DNA of 64,000 nt from Pseudomonadota bacterium (GTDB lineage Bacteria; Pseudomonadota; Alphaproteobacteria; Azospirillales; Azospirillaceae), in assembly GCA_023423695.1 (NCBI GenBank), contig JAFAFA010000079.1, forward strand, positions 405,605 through 469,604. Reading direction: 5' to 3'. The notes beneath the pieces are model-generated. The model was not told where the DNA came from and ran no database searches. It worked only from the letters and a program-made list of their open reading frames with translations. Positions 45,621-53,984 of the stretch are shown piece after piece. The position numbers and the translations under genes are program-made. Position 1 is the stretch's first letter. Every line of letters begins with the position of its first letter.

Positions 45621-45875
45621 GTGCTTCTGCCATTCCAGTCCGAACGCTTCCGCACCGCTCCCCCGGCCGACGGTCCCGGCAATCATCGCTCGCCCGACAA
45701 CGGCGAACAGCCGGTCCGGACCACCGATTGCGTCACTGCCATCCTGCTGTTCTTCGCGGCGGTGCTGCTGGCCCTTCTGGCCTTAAGCACCGATTGGGAT
45801 GGAACGGCGACCGACAGCAGGCCGCAGGCCTACGAAAACACGCCGGTCCTGGTCATCCCGCCTCATCCGCGGTGA
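45621..45875 (+). CDS. small membrane protein of unknown function
   Basis: Predicted 84-residue protein. A Pro/Arg-rich N-terminus is followed by one strong transmembrane helix (TAILLFFAAVLLALLALS) and a short polar C-terminal tail. The GTG start is supported by GGAGG 6 bases upstream; a longer frame to 45561 is not needed. No family recognised. It is convergent with the Cys-motif gene, 8 bp apart. Confidence 0.55.
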   Translation: MLLPFQSERFRTAPPADGPGNHRSPDNGEQPVRTTDCVTAILLFFAAVLLALLALSTDWDGTATDSRPQAYENTPVLVIPPHPR

Positions 45876-45883
45876 CGCCCGGC

Positions 45884-46123
45884 CTATTCGACCAGATCGT
45901 CGTAGATGGTCCCGTCGGGATCGGACGAGTCGGTACCGGCCGCGACCGCGACCCGTTTCCACTCCCCGCACCAGTCGGTGGACAGGGTGATGGGAAAATC
46001 GCCTTCGGGGCTGCGCGGGGTCACCACCGGCGGATAGCGCCGGCAGGTCCCCTTCGGCCCGCGCTGGCGGAGCCCCTGCCCCTCCCAGAAGCGGCAGGTG
46101 TAGCAGGTGTCGAGTCGCTTCAT
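45884..46123 (-). CDS. small four-cysteine protein, possible metal-binding
   Basis: Predicted 79-residue soluble protein. Four cysteines, CYTC, then GTCRRYPP and later WCGEW, give a CxxC...C...C layout that could hold zinc or an Fe-S cluster. The sequence FWEGQG and FPITLSTDWCGEWK look like conserved blocks of an uncharacterised family that I cannot name. ATG 46123 is preceded by AAGGAG. It precedes no obvious operon partner; the next gene upstream on this strand is another small unknown. Confidence 0.65.
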   Translation of the reverse strand: MKRLDTCYTCRFWEGQGLRQRGPKGTCRRYPPVVTPRSPEGDFPITLSTDWCGEWKRVAVAAGTDSSDPDGTIYDDLVE

Positions 46124-46203
46124 CGCGGACCGGTCTCCTTATCATGGCCGGCCCCATTGCCGGCCGGCCCGCCCGACCGCCGCGATTGCCGCGATCCCTC
46201 CCC

Positions 46204-46383
46204 TCAACCGGTGGAGGGCGGCTTTCCCGGCCGGAGCGTGTTGGCGCACTTGGCGTAATACGCCTTGATGTCCGCGTCCAGAACGCTGCGGCGGCGTCCG
46301 TCCTCCGACTCCTCCGGCGCATCGCTCAGGCGCTGGAACTCCTGGACCGCCCGCTCCAGGTCCTGGTCGCTGTTGATGGGCAT
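46204..46383 (-). CDS. small conserved hypothetical protein
   Basis: Predicted 59-residue protein starting MPINSDQDLERAV. It is mostly alpha-helical and acidic (QEFQRLSDAPEESEDGRRRSVLDADIKAYYAK) with a Pro-rich end. The helical DLERAVQEFQ-type start recalls small antitoxin or DNA-binding N-termini, but there is no toxin beside it. An upstream in-frame ATG at 46470 lacks support; AAAGG precedes 46383. Confidence 0.55.
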   Translation of the reverse strand: MPINSDQDLERAVQEFQRLSDAPEESEDGRRRSVLDADIKAYYAKCANTLRPGKPPSTG

Positions 46384-46600
46384 GATATCGCCTTTCCGTG
46401 TGGCTTTCTGGGTCGCACAGGACAACAGCGGGCGGCCCCGGTATGTTTCCGCGCCTCCTGCCGGGCTCAAGACGAATGACGGCTTGATGCGCGGCGACTC
46501 GCACGCAATGTCATGACTGTGTCACCCGAGTCGCGACGGACAGGGCCGCGCGGCGGCGGGGGTGCCCTCTGGCCCTGCCATTGCGCGGGAGTGCGGCGTC

Positions 46601-47617
46601 ATGCGGGTCGTCTCAACACCGGTCGCGCCGCGCTGGGCGGCGGGCATTCTGTTCCTTGCCTTCGCTCTGGCCTTCGGCCCGGCCCCGGCAGCCGAACCGG
46701 AACAGCTGGATCCGGAGCGCGTCGTCCGCTCCATCGTCGGCATCCGCGCCGTCGTGCCGCCCGACAGCCAGAGCGCCCGCAGCCTGGGAACGGAGCGCGA
46801 GGGCAGCGGCGTCGTCATCGACGGTTCCGGCCTGATCCTGACCATCGGCTACACGGTGATGGAGGCCTCGGAAATCCAGGTCACCGGCGCCGACGGGCGC
46901 AGCTATCCCGCCAACATGATCGCCTACGATCCCGTCAGCGGATTCGGCCTGCTGCGGGCCGAACTGGGGTTCCAGGCCCCCTGGCTGCGGCTGGCCGATT
47001 CGGCGGCGGTGAAGGAGGGGGATACGCTGCTGGCGCTGAGCGGCGGCGATGGTCGCGGTGCCGCCGCCGTGAAGGTGGTCAGCAAGCGGGAGTTCGCCGG
47101 CTATTGGGAGTATCTGCTGGACGAGGCGCTGTTCACCTTCCCGCCGATCCGCGCCTTCAACGGCGCCGCCCTGGTGAACCGCGAAGGCCGGCTGGTCGGC
47201 ATCGGATCGCTTCTGGTGATGGAGGCGATGGAGGGGCGCGGCCTTCCCGGCAACATGTTCGTCCCCGTCTCCACCCTGGAACCGATCCTGGCCGACCTGC
47301 TCGCCTACGGCCGGCGGCAGGAACCGGCGCGCCCCTGGCTGGGCGTCACCCTGCGGGAGGAGATGGGCCGGTTGATGGTAGAGAAGGTGTCGCCGCGCAG
47401 CCCCGCTGAATCGGCAGGCCTGCGCCCCGGCGACTTGATCGTCGGCGTCGGCGGGCAGCGCTTCACCGGACTGGCGGATTTCTACCGCAAGCTCTGGGGC
47501 CTGGGGCCGGCCGGGGTGGTCGTCCCGCTTGAGGTGATGCGCGGCGCCACCCTGACCCCGGTGCCGGTGCCCTCGGCCGACCGGGTACGGTTCCTGCGGC
47601 TGAACCCGACCTTGTGA
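46601..47617 (+). CDS. DegP-like protein with degenerate catalytic triad and PDZ domain
   Basis: Predicted 338-residue exported protein with the HtrA/DegP S1C layout: signal peptide (residues 1-31), a chymotrypsin-like domain (about 60-230) and a PDZ domain (about 245-335, with SPAESAGLRPGDLIVGV). All three catalytic positions appear replaced. The His position in the ITNxHVV block reads LTIGYTVME (Tyr84). The Asp position in DPxTDxAxL reads DPVSGFGLLR (Gly114). The Ser position in GNSGGPLVN reads AFNGAALVN (Asn187). It is therefore probably a pseudoprotease. ATG 46601 has GGGAG 9 bases upstream. Confidence 0.85.
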   Translation: MRVVSTPVAPRWAAGILFLAFALAFGPAPAAEPEQLDPERVVRSIVGIRAVVPPDSQSARSLGTEREGSGVVIDGSGLILTIGYTVMEASEIQVTGADGRSYPANMIAYDPVSGFGLLRAELGFQAPWLRLADSAAVKEGDTLLALSGGDGRGAAAVKVVSKREFAGYWEYLLDEALFTFPPIRAFNGAALVNREGRLVGIGSLLVMEAMEGRGLPGNMFVPVSTLEPILADLLAYGRRQEPARPWLGVTLREEMGRLMVEKVSPRSPAESAGLRPGDLIVGVGGQRFTGLADFYRKLWGLGPAGVVVPLEVMRGATLTPVPVPSADRVRFLRLNPTL

Positions 47618-47726
47618 CCGGACGATACAGCTTCTCCCCCGGCCCCATGCCCGGTCGCGTGCTTGTCGGCGCCGTTCCGGCGGTGCACCCTGCCGGCAAC
47701 AGCCATCCCTTGGGACCGCGCCGACC

Positions 47727-48335
47727 ATGAACCACCCCGATATCGAGATCGTCGACAAGAAGACGCCCTATAAGGGATTCCTGACCATCGACGTCTACCG
47801 CCTGCGCCACAAGAAATTCGACGGAACCTGGACGGACGTGCTGCCCCCGCGCGAGGTCTGCGACCGCGGTGAAGCCGTGGGCGTCCTGCTGTACGACCCG
47901 GACCGGGACACCGTGGTGATGATCGAGCAGTTCCGCGTCGGCTCCGCTGCAGCGGGCGGCCCGGCCTGGATGACCGAGATCGTCGCCGGCATGGTCGGTG
48001 AAGGCGAAACGCCGGAAGAGGTGGCGCGTCGCGAGTCGCTGGAAGAGGCCGGCTGCGAAATCAGCGAAATCGAGCAAATCTGCGATTATTACGTCAGCCC
48101 CGGCGCCTTCACCGAACTGGTCACCGTCTTTTGCGGCCGGGTCGACAGCCGCAATCTCGCCGCCACCGGCGGGCTGGAGGAGGAGCACGAGGACATCCGC
48201 ATCATGGCCCTGCCGGCGGATGAGGTGATCCGTATGATGGACGAGAACCGCCTGCGCAACTCCGTCGCCATCATCGCCATCGGCTGGCTCGCCCGTCACC
48301 GCGAGTCCCTGCGCAAACTCTGGCTCGGTTCCTGA
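47727..48335 (+). CDS. NUDIX hydrolase, ADP-ribose pyrophosphatase type
   Basis: Predicted 202-residue cytoplasmic hydrolase. A complete Nudix box, GMVGEGETPEEVARRESLEEAGC, follows the pattern GX5EX7REUXEEXGU. The surrounding sequence (FLTIDVYRLRHKKFDG, VVMIEQFRVGS, YVSPGAFTE) matches the ADP-ribose/NDP-sugar group (NudF-like). It likely removes excess ADP-ribose or nucleotide sugars. It sits 109 bp after the pseudoprotease gene. Confidence 0.9.
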   Translation: MNHPDIEIVDKKTPYKGFLTIDVYRLRHKKFDGTWTDVLPPREVCDRGEAVGVLLYDPDRDTVVMIEQFRVGSAAAGGPAWMTEIVAGMVGEGETPEEVARRESLEEAGCEISEIEQICDYYVSPGAFTELVTVFCGRVDSRNLAATGGLEEEHEDIRIMALPADEVIRMMDENRLRNSVAIIAIGWLARHRESLRKLWLGS

Positions 48336-48460
48336 GCACATCCGCATTTTCACACACTCCAGACGTTCAATGCAGCATTTCACACCCCTACCTTGAAACC
48401 TCTGCCCGCAGCCCTGATAGTATCGGCAGCAATCCACATCAGACCTTGGGAGTACCCGCG

Positions 48461-49462
48461 TTGGACATCCGCAACGGCTTCATCGGCGCCATCGGCAACA
48501 CGCCGCTGATCCGCCTGGAAGGGCCTTCGAAGGCGACGGGCTGCGAGATTCTGGGCAAGGCGGAGTTCCTGAACCCCGGCGGGTCGGTGAAGGACCGCGC
48601 CGCGCTCGCCATCGTGCGCGACGCGGAACAGCGCGGGCTGCTGCGCCCCGGCGGCACCATCGTCGAGGGCACGGCCGGCAACACCGGAATCGGCTTGGCC
48701 CTTGTCGGCAATGCGCTGGGCTATCGCACCGTCATCGTGATGCCGGAGACGCAGAGCCAGGAAAAGAAGGACATGCTGCGGTTGATCGGCGCCGACCTGC
48801 GCCTCGTCCCGGCGGTTCCCTATTCCAACCCCGACAATTACGTCCGCTACTCCGGCCGGCTGGCCGAAGAACTGGCGAAGACGGAGCCGAACGGCGTCGT
48901 CTGGGCCAACCAGTTCGACAACACCGCCAACCGCGAAGGCCACCGCCTGACCACCGGCCCGGAGATCTGGGAGCAGACCGGCGGCAAGGTCGACGCATTC
49001 ACCTGCGCGGTGGGCAGCGGCGGCACTCTGGCCGGCATCGCCCTGGCGCTGAAGGAGCGGAACCCGAACATCCGCATCACGCTCGCCGACCCGATGGGCG
49101 CCGCCCTGTTCAGCTACTACACAAAGGGCGAACTGAAGTCGGAAGGCAGCTCCATCACCGAAGGCATCGGCCAGGGCCGCATCACCGCCAACCTGGAACA
49201 GGCGCCGATCGACGACGCCCTGCAGATCCCGGATGAGGAGGCGCTGCCGATCATCTTCGACCTGATCAAGACACAGGGCCTGGTTCTGGGCGGCTCTTCG
49301 GGCATCAACATCGCCGCGGCGATGCGGGTGGCGCGCGACCTCGGCCCCGGCCACACGGTGGTGACCATCCTGTGCGACGGGGGGCAGCGTTACCAATCGA
49401 AGCTCTTCAATCCCGACTTCCTCCGTGAGAAGAATCTTCCCGTGCCAGACTGGCTGGCCTGA
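48461..49462 (+). CDS. cysK: cysteine synthase A
   Basis: Predicted 333-residue PLP enzyme making cysteine from O-acetylserine and sulfide. The Lys that holds PLP is in NPGGSVKDRAAL; GTAGNTGIGLALVG, the VGSGGTLAG phosphate loop and GGSSGINIAAA are also present. The start is taken as TTG 48461, 8 bases after GGGAG; a TTG at 48446 is in frame but lies over that site. The following alaX gene is 27 bp away, with its own site. Some related enzymes use thiosulfate, which cannot be excluded. Confidence 0.92.
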   Translation: MDIRNGFIGAIGNTPLIRLEGPSKATGCEILGKAEFLNPGGSVKDRAALAIVRDAEQRGLLRPGGTIVEGTAGNTGIGLALVGNALGYRTVIVMPETQSQEKKDMLRLIGADLRLVPAVPYSNPDNYVRYSGRLAEELAKTEPNGVVWANQFDNTANREGHRLTTGPEIWEQTGGKVDAFTCAVGSGGTLAGIALALKERNPNIRITLADPMGAALFSYYTKGELKSEGSSITEGIGQGRITANLEQAPIDDALQIPDEEALPIIFDLIKTQGLVLGGSSGINIAAAMRVARDLGPGHTVVTILCDGGQRYQSKLFNPDFLREKNLPVPDWLA

Positions 49463-49489
49463 TTCCTTCCAAGGGAGCCCCAGGGAGAC

Positions 49490-50197
49490 ATGGACGCGCT
49501 ATTCCGTGAGGACGCCTACGCCCGCAACTGCGTCGCCACCGTTACCGCGGTGGACGAGCGCGGCATCCGGCTCGACCGCACCGTCTTCTACCCGACCGGC
49601 GGCGGGCAGCCGGGTGACAGCGGCGTCCTGCGTTTCGACGGGCTGGAAGTCCGGATCAAGGACACGGTGAAGGGCGAGGGCGGCGCCGACGACGTCATCC
49701 ATGTGCCGGAGGATGGACAGGAGCTGCCCACCCCCGGCACCGCGGTGGAGGCGGTGATCGATTGGGAGCGCCGCCACCGCCACATGCGGATGCACACCGC
49801 CCTGCACCTGCTGTGCGCGGTCGTGCCGGGATCGGTCACCGGTGGACAGATCGGTGCGGACAAGAGCCGGCTTGATTTCAATGTTCCGGCCGAATCGCTG
49901 GACAAGGATGCCATCGCCGAGGCGGTGAACAGGCTGATCGCCGCCGACACGCCTGTCGGCACCCAGTGGATCACCGACGAGGAGATGGCGGCGAAGCCCG
50001 AACTGGTGCGGACGATGTCGGTGAAGCCGCCGACCGGCAGCGGCCGAGTCCGCCTGCTGAGCGTGGAGGGCGTCGATCTGCAGCCCTGCGGGGGCACCCA
50101 TGTCGCCCGCACCGGCGAGATCGGCGGAATCGAGGTGACGAAGATCGAAAACAAGGGCAAGCAGAACCGGCGCGTCGTCATCGCGCTGAAGGACTGA
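49490..50197 (+). CDS. alaX: alanyl-tRNA editing protein
   Basis: Predicted 235-residue free-standing editing enzyme that deacylates mischarged tRNA-Ala (Ser or Gly). Metal ligands are seen as HTALH (HxxxH) and CGGTH. The N-terminal TVFYPTGGGQPGDSG and IENKGKQNRRV near the end match AlaXp. GGGAG lies 4-5 bases before ATG. It lies between cysK and sseA in the same direction. Confidence 0.92.
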   Translation: MDALFREDAYARNCVATVTAVDERGIRLDRTVFYPTGGGQPGDSGVLRFDGLEVRIKDTVKGEGGADDVIHVPEDGQELPTPGTAVEAVIDWERRHRHMRMHTALHLLCAVVPGSVTGGQIGADKSRLDFNVPAESLDKDAIAEAVNRLIAADTPVGTQWITDEEMAAKPELVRTMSVKPPTGSGRVRLLSVEGVDLQPCGGTHVARTGEIGGIEVTKIENKGKQNRRVVIALKD

Positions 50198-50249
50198 CTG
50201 CTTACCCGACGATTCTCTGCCCGAACGATCCCATTCAAGGACGCGCAGC

Positions 50250-51152
50250 ATGAGCGACAGCATCGTTGACCCGCTGACCGGCCCCGTCGTCTCCACCGAC
50301 TGGCTTGCCCGCAACCTCGGCCGGCCGGGCCTGAAGCTGCTCGACGGGTCCTGGCACATGCCGGCCCTCAAGCGCGACATCCGGGCGGAATTCGCGGCAG
50401 GCCACATCCCCGGCGCCCGCCTGTGCGACGTCGACGAGGTGGCGGCGCCGGACACCCATCCGCTGCCGCACATGGCCCCGGACGAGACCATTTTCGCCGC
50501 GAAGGTCGGCGCGCTGGGCATTGGCGACGACGACACGGTGGTGGTCTATGACACCGCCGGCATGGCGACTGCCGCCGCGCGCGTCTGGTGGCTGTTCCGC
50601 CTGTTCGGCTTCGACCGCGTGGCAGTTCTTGACGGCGGCATGCCGAAATGGCTGACGGAAGGACGTCCGACCGAATCGGGCGAGCCCGCCCCGGTCCAGC
50701 CGGCGAGTTTCACCGCGCGCAAGCGGCCGGAGCTGATCCGCAGCGCCGATCAGGTTCTCGCCAACATCGATGCGAAGGCCGACCAGATCACCGACGCCCG
50801 TGCCCAGCCGCGATTCGAAGGCGCGGTGGCGGAGCCCTGGCCCGGCCGGCGCAGCGGCCGGATTCCCGGCAGCTTCAATCTCCCCCACACCGACCTGATC
50901 GACGCGGAAGCCAAGACCCTGTTGCCGCCGGGCACAATCGCCGCCAAGGCGCGCGCCGCCGGGCTGGACCTCGACCGGCCGGTGGTCGCCTCCTGCGGCA
51001 GCGGCATCACCGCCTGCGTCATCGCGCTTGGCCTCGCCACCGCCGGCAAGGGGGACGTGGCAATCTATGACGGCTCCTGGGCCGAATGGGGCCTGCGGGA
51101 GGATCTGCCGCTGGAAACCGGACCTCGGGAAAGCGGCGCGCGGCAGCCGTGA
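50250..51152 (+). CDS. sseA: 3-mercaptopyruvate sulfurtransferase
   Basis: Predicted 300-residue tandem rhodanese-domain enzyme. The second domain holds the active-site loop CGSGITAC, typical of mercaptopyruvate sulfurtransferases (CGSGVTA). LDGSWHMP near the start is the usual first-domain opening. It ends overlapping the next GNAT gene by 4 bp, and follows cysK and alaX, giving a small sulfur/cysteine neighbourhood. Confidence 0.92.
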   Translation: MSDSIVDPLTGPVVSTDWLARNLGRPGLKLLDGSWHMPALKRDIRAEFAAGHIPGARLCDVDEVAAPDTHPLPHMAPDETIFAAKVGALGIGDDDTVVVYDTAGMATAAARVWWLFRLFGFDRVAVLDGGMPKWLTEGRPTESGEPAPVQPASFTARKRPELIRSADQVLANIDAKADQITDARAQPRFEGAVAEPWPGRRSGRIPGSFNLPHTDLIDAEAKTLLPPGTIAAKARAAGLDLDRPVVASCGSGITACVIALGLATAGKGDVAIYDGSWAEWGLREDLPLETGPRESGARQP

Positions 51153-51583
51153 CCGATCCCGTCACCGTCCGCCCCTGCAAGGCGGAGGACCGCGACGCCG
51201 TCGTAGCGCTGTGGACCGCCTGCGGGCTGGTGGTGCCATGGAACGACCCGGCGGCAGATTTCGCGCTGGCGCTGTCGAAGACCAGTTCGACGGTGCTTGC
51301 CGCGGCCGACGGTGGCAGGATCGTCGCCACCGCCATGGTCGGGCAGGATGGACATCGCGGCTGGATCTATTACGTCGCGGTGGACCCTGCCCGGCAGGGC
51401 CGCGGCCTCGGCCGCCGTATGGTGGCGGAGGCGGAAGGCTGGCTGGTTGCTGCCGGGATGCCCAAGGTCCAACTCCTCGTCCGCGAGACCAACCAACGGG
51501 TGCTGGCCTTCTACGAACGTCTCGGCTATGCCAGATCGCCCGTCACGATGATGCAAAAATGGCTGACCAACCCTTATCCCTGA
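51149..51583 (+). CDS. GNAT family acetyltransferase
   Basis: Predicted 144-residue acetyl-CoA-dependent N-acetyltransferase (YpeA-like). The CoA motif A is YYVAVDPARQGRGLGRRMVAEAEGWL, with the Q/RxxGxG/A core RQGRGLG. FYERLGYARS follows near the end. The start is the GTG overlapping the sseA stop. Substrate unknown. The next GNAT gene overlaps it by 25 bp. Confidence 0.9.
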   Translation: MTDPVTVRPCKAEDRDAVVALWTACGLVVPWNDPAADFALALSKTSSTVLAAADGGRIVATAMVGQDGHRGWIYYVAVDPARQGRGLGRRMVAEAEGWLVAAGMPKVQLLVRETNQRVLAFYERLGYARSPVTMMQKWLTNPYP

Positions 51584-52176
51584 CCCGCCCCGACGTTCCC
51601 GCCGCCAGCCGGCCGGGCCATCTGCCGGTGATCGTCACCTATCTGCAGATGACCGCGCCGCCGGCCCATGAGCCGGTGCGCCAGCCTAAAGGCAACCTGT
51701 CGCTGGTGCGGGCGAACCCGCCGACCTGGTCCTTCTACCGCTATCTCTACGACACGGTGGGAGAGCCCTGGCTGTGGCACGAACGACGCCGCATGCCGCG
51801 CAAGGAGCTGGAGCGCTCGATCCTCGACCCGCAGGTGGAGGTCTGGGTGCTTTATGTCGACGGCACGCCCGCCGGTTTCGCTGAACTGGACCGGCGGACC
51901 AGCGAGACCGATCTGGCTTATTTCGGCCTGATCCCCGACTTCATCGGCCACAAGCTCGGCCCCTGGCTGCTCGACAGCATCATCCGCAAGGCGTGGGAGG
52001 GCGGTGCGTCGAAGCTGGTCGTCAACACCTGCACCTTCGACCATCCGAAGGCGCTGCCGCTGTACCAGAGCATGGGATTCGTCCCCACCCGCCACGTCGC
52101 CCGCGAAGTCCGCGACCCGCGGCTCGACGGCGTTCTGCCGCGTGGCGCGGGGGAGCATATTCCGCTGGCGGGGTGA
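51559..52176 (+). CDS. GNAT family acetyltransferase
   Basis: Predicted 205-residue GNAT protein. The core is LAYFGLIPDFIGHKLGPWLLDSIIRKAW, with a variant of the acetyl-CoA loop (FIGHKLG), and VNTCTFDHPKALPLYQSMGFVP in motif B. An N-terminal segment with VIVTYLQM and FYRYLYDTVGEPWLWHERRRM precedes it, seen in a group of alphaproteobacterial GNATs. It overlaps the previous GNAT gene by 25 bp, so the two are coupled. Substrate unknown. Confidence 0.88.
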   Translation: MADQPLSLTRPDVPAASRPGHLPVIVTYLQMTAPPAHEPVRQPKGNLSLVRANPPTWSFYRYLYDTVGEPWLWHERRRMPRKELERSILDPQVEVWVLYVDGTPAGFAELDRRTSETDLAYFGLIPDFIGHKLGPWLLDSIIRKAWEGGASKLVVNTCTFDHPKALPLYQSMGFVPTRHVAREVRDPRLDGVLPRGAGEHIPLAG

Positions 52177-52325
52177 GGCTGGAGCATCGTCGGCCGACGC
52201 CCGTCCCCCTTGACCACCCCCTCCACCCCGCCCCATCTACCGCGGGATGCCGGAACCCTGTCGTGGGCCGGCGCGTTCCTTCGGGCGAGGCGGAAGCTCC
52301 GCCGTGACGAGCGGGAGATGGGGCC

Positions 52326-52571
52326 TTGGTGGGCTGGATCATTCGGACGCTGGTGCTGTGCTTCGTCGTCGGCTTCGTGCTGTCGTTTCTGAACATCAAC
52401 CCGGCCAACATCCTGACCAACAGCTGGCAGACCGTTCAGGACATCGCGGCGCTGTTGGTCGAAGCCGGCGGCTGGGCTTTGCCCTACATCCTGATCGGCG
52501 CCGTGGTGGTTGTACCGCTGTCGCTGCTCGGACTGATCCTGCGTTGGAACCGCTCTCGTCCGCCGTCTTGA
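52326..52571 (+). CDS. small two-helix membrane protein (DUF6460-like)
   Basis: Predicted 81-residue inner-membrane protein with two transmembrane helices (IIRTLVLCFVVGFVLSFL and ALPYILIGAVVVVPLSLLGLIL) and a short basic tail. It resembles the DUF6460 family of alphaproteobacteria; function unknown. The TTG start at 52326 has GGGAG 8 bases upstream; a GTG one codon later is possible. It converges on the small-RNA genes. Confidence 0.7.
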   Translation: MVGWIIRTLVLCFVVGFVLSFLNINPANILTNSWQTVQDIAALLVEAGGWALPYILIGAVVVVPLSLLGLILRWNRSRPPS

Positions 52572-52590
52572 GACGAGCCTGATTGCGGAC

Positions 52591-52648
52591 AAAAAAACAG
52601 GAGGCACCGGAACCGGAGCCTCCTGTGAAACAGGGAGGGTTAGAGACA
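52591..52648 (-). ncRNA. predicted small RNA A (FNR-box family)
   Basis: Predicted 58-nt transcript. It begins near TGTCTCTAACCCTCCCT, the 17-nt block shared exactly with two other loci. It ends in a 9-bp hairpin (ACAGGAGGC/GCCTCCTGT at 52597-52626) followed by seven T on the minus strand. The start is inferred from a class II promoter whose box lies at 52683-52696, with TAGACC where the -10 should be. No frame encodes a credible protein. Function is unknown; the CCCUCCCU block could pair with purine-rich ribosome sites. Confidence 0.65.
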
Positions 52649-52682
52649 GTCATAGGTCTACGCCCTTCCCCAGACCGCTGCG

Positions 52683-52696
52683 TTGATGCATGTCAA
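52683..52696 (-). promoter_or_regulatory. FNR/FixK-type box of small RNA A
   Basis: On the minus strand this reads TTGAC-ATGC-ATCAA. Its centre lies 41.5 bp before the inferred RNA start, the class II activator position. Confidence 0.65.
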
Positions 52697-52730
52697 CGGA
52701 CCGCTCTTTTCACCGACAGCCTTGCAGGCA

Positions 52731-52794
52731 AAGAAAAACCGGAGACATCCATTCGGATGCTCCGGTTCAGTGATATAGGGAGGGTTAGAGACAA
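52731..52794 (-). ncRNA. predicted small RNA B (FNR-box family)
   Basis: Predicted 64-nt transcript, upstream of A in tandem on the same strand. It opens with the same 17-nt block and ends in a hairpin at 52737-52767 (AACCGGAG/CTCCGGTT outer stem, CATCC/GGATG inner stem) followed by TTTCTTT-type sequence. Apart from the 5' block it has almost no similarity to A, so the shared block is conserved while the terminators differ. It starts 104 bp after the hisC stop. Confidence 0.65.
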
Positions 52795-52828
52795 GAAGGA
52801 CCTTATCCTGAACCGGATATGCTCTTCG

Positions 52829-52842
52829 TTGATCTGCGTCAA
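52829..52842 (-). promoter_or_regulatory. FNR/FixK-type box of small RNA B
   Basis: On the minus strand this reads TTGAC-GCAG-ATCAA, with centre 41.5 bp before the inferred start and GATAAG at the -10 position. Confidence 0.65.
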
Positions 52843-52898
52843 AAGAAGCGAAAATCCCGACAGTCTGTTCGCCTCAAAGCCCCTTTGGCTCCCAGCCC

Positions 52899-53984
52899 TC
52901 AGCCGAGAATCTCGGCTAGCGCCACGACCAGAGCCTTGTTCTCCTCCTCACGGCCGACGGTGATGCGCAGGCAGTCGGGCAGTCCATAATCGGCGACCGG
53001 CTTCACCAGGATGCCGCGCCGGGCGAGATGATCGATCACCGCCTGGGTCCCCAGCGACGGGTCGGTTGGCACGCGGGCCAGCACGAAGTTGCAGACGCTG
53101 GGATAGACGCGCAGCCCGACCCGCTCCAATTCTCGCGACAGCCAGGGCAGCCACTGCGCATTGTGGGCGAAGGTCGCCTCCTCATGCTCCGCGTCGCTCA
53201 GCGCGGCGGCGGCGGTCAACTGGGCGGGAAGCGAGACGTTGAAGGCGCCGCGGATGGCGTTCACCGCCTCGATCACCGTCGAGGGGCCGTACCCCCAGCC
53301 CACCCGCAGGCCGGCCAGCCCGTGCATCTTGGAGAAGGTGCGGATCAGCAGGACATTGTCGGAGTTTTCGACGATCTCCGTCCCGTCGCTGTAGTCCGGC
53401 ATCCGGCAATAGTCGGCATAGGCCGAATCCAGAACCAGCAGCGTGTGCGATGGCAGGCCGGCGCGCAGCCGCTGCACCGCTTCCGCCGGAATGTAGGTGC
53501 CGGTCGGGTTGTTCGGATTGGCGAGGAAGCAGATCCGCGTGCGCTCCGTCGCGCGGTCGATCATCGCCTCCACATCCACCACCATGTCGCGCTCCGCCGC
53601 GATGACCGCGGTGGCGCCGGTGGCGCGGATCGCCTTGATGAAGCCGCGATAGCCGCGCTCATGGCACAGCACCTCGTCACCGGGGCCGGCGAAGGCCTGG
53701 GCCACCAGATGGATCAACTCCTCCGATCCGGCGGTGCAGACGATGTGATCGGCGTCGATGGAATGGCGACGCGCGATGGCGTGGCGCAGCGGGTCATGGT
53801 CCCAGTCGGGATAGCAGTGGATCCGGGCCGCCGCCTCGCAATAGGCATCCAGGGCCAATGGGCTGGGTCCAAGCGGATTGTGGGTCAGGGACAGGTCGAT
53901 CCACCGGCGGCCGTCGCGGGGCGGGCGAGCGGGACGGTACGGCTTGATCTGGCCAACGCTGGGACGGGGGCTGAGCAGGTCCAT
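52899..53984 (-). CDS. hisC: histidinol-phosphate/class I aminotransferase, HisC type
   Basis: Predicted 361-residue PLP aminotransferase. The PLP lysine is in RTFSKMHGLAGLRVGWGYG, with FLANPNNPTGTYIP and a DSAYADYC Tyr-binding segment. Its sequence matches HisC-like enzymes that act on histidinol phosphate or aromatic amino acids; HisC is preferred. ATG 53984 is used. It follows the aap genes on the same strand after 162 bp. hisI lies 6 kb away, so the histidine genes are scattered. Confidence 0.88.
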   Translation of the reverse strand: MDLLSPRPSVGQIKPYRPARPPRDGRRWIDLSLTHNPLGPSPLALDAYCEAAARIHCYPDWDHDPLRHAIARRHSIDADHIVCTAGSEELIHLVAQAFAGPGDEVLCHERGYRGFIKAIRATGATAVIAAERDMVVDVEAMIDRATERTRICFLANPNNPTGTYIPAEAVQRLRAGLPSHTLLVLDSAYADYCRMPDYSDGTEIVENSDNVLLIRTFSKMHGLAGLRVGWGYGPSTVIEAVNAIRGAFNVSLPAQLTAAAALSDAEHEEATFAHNAQWLPWLSRELERVGLRVYPSVCNFVLARVPTDPSLGTQAVIDHLARRGILVKPVADYGLPDCLRITVGREEENKALVVALAEILG

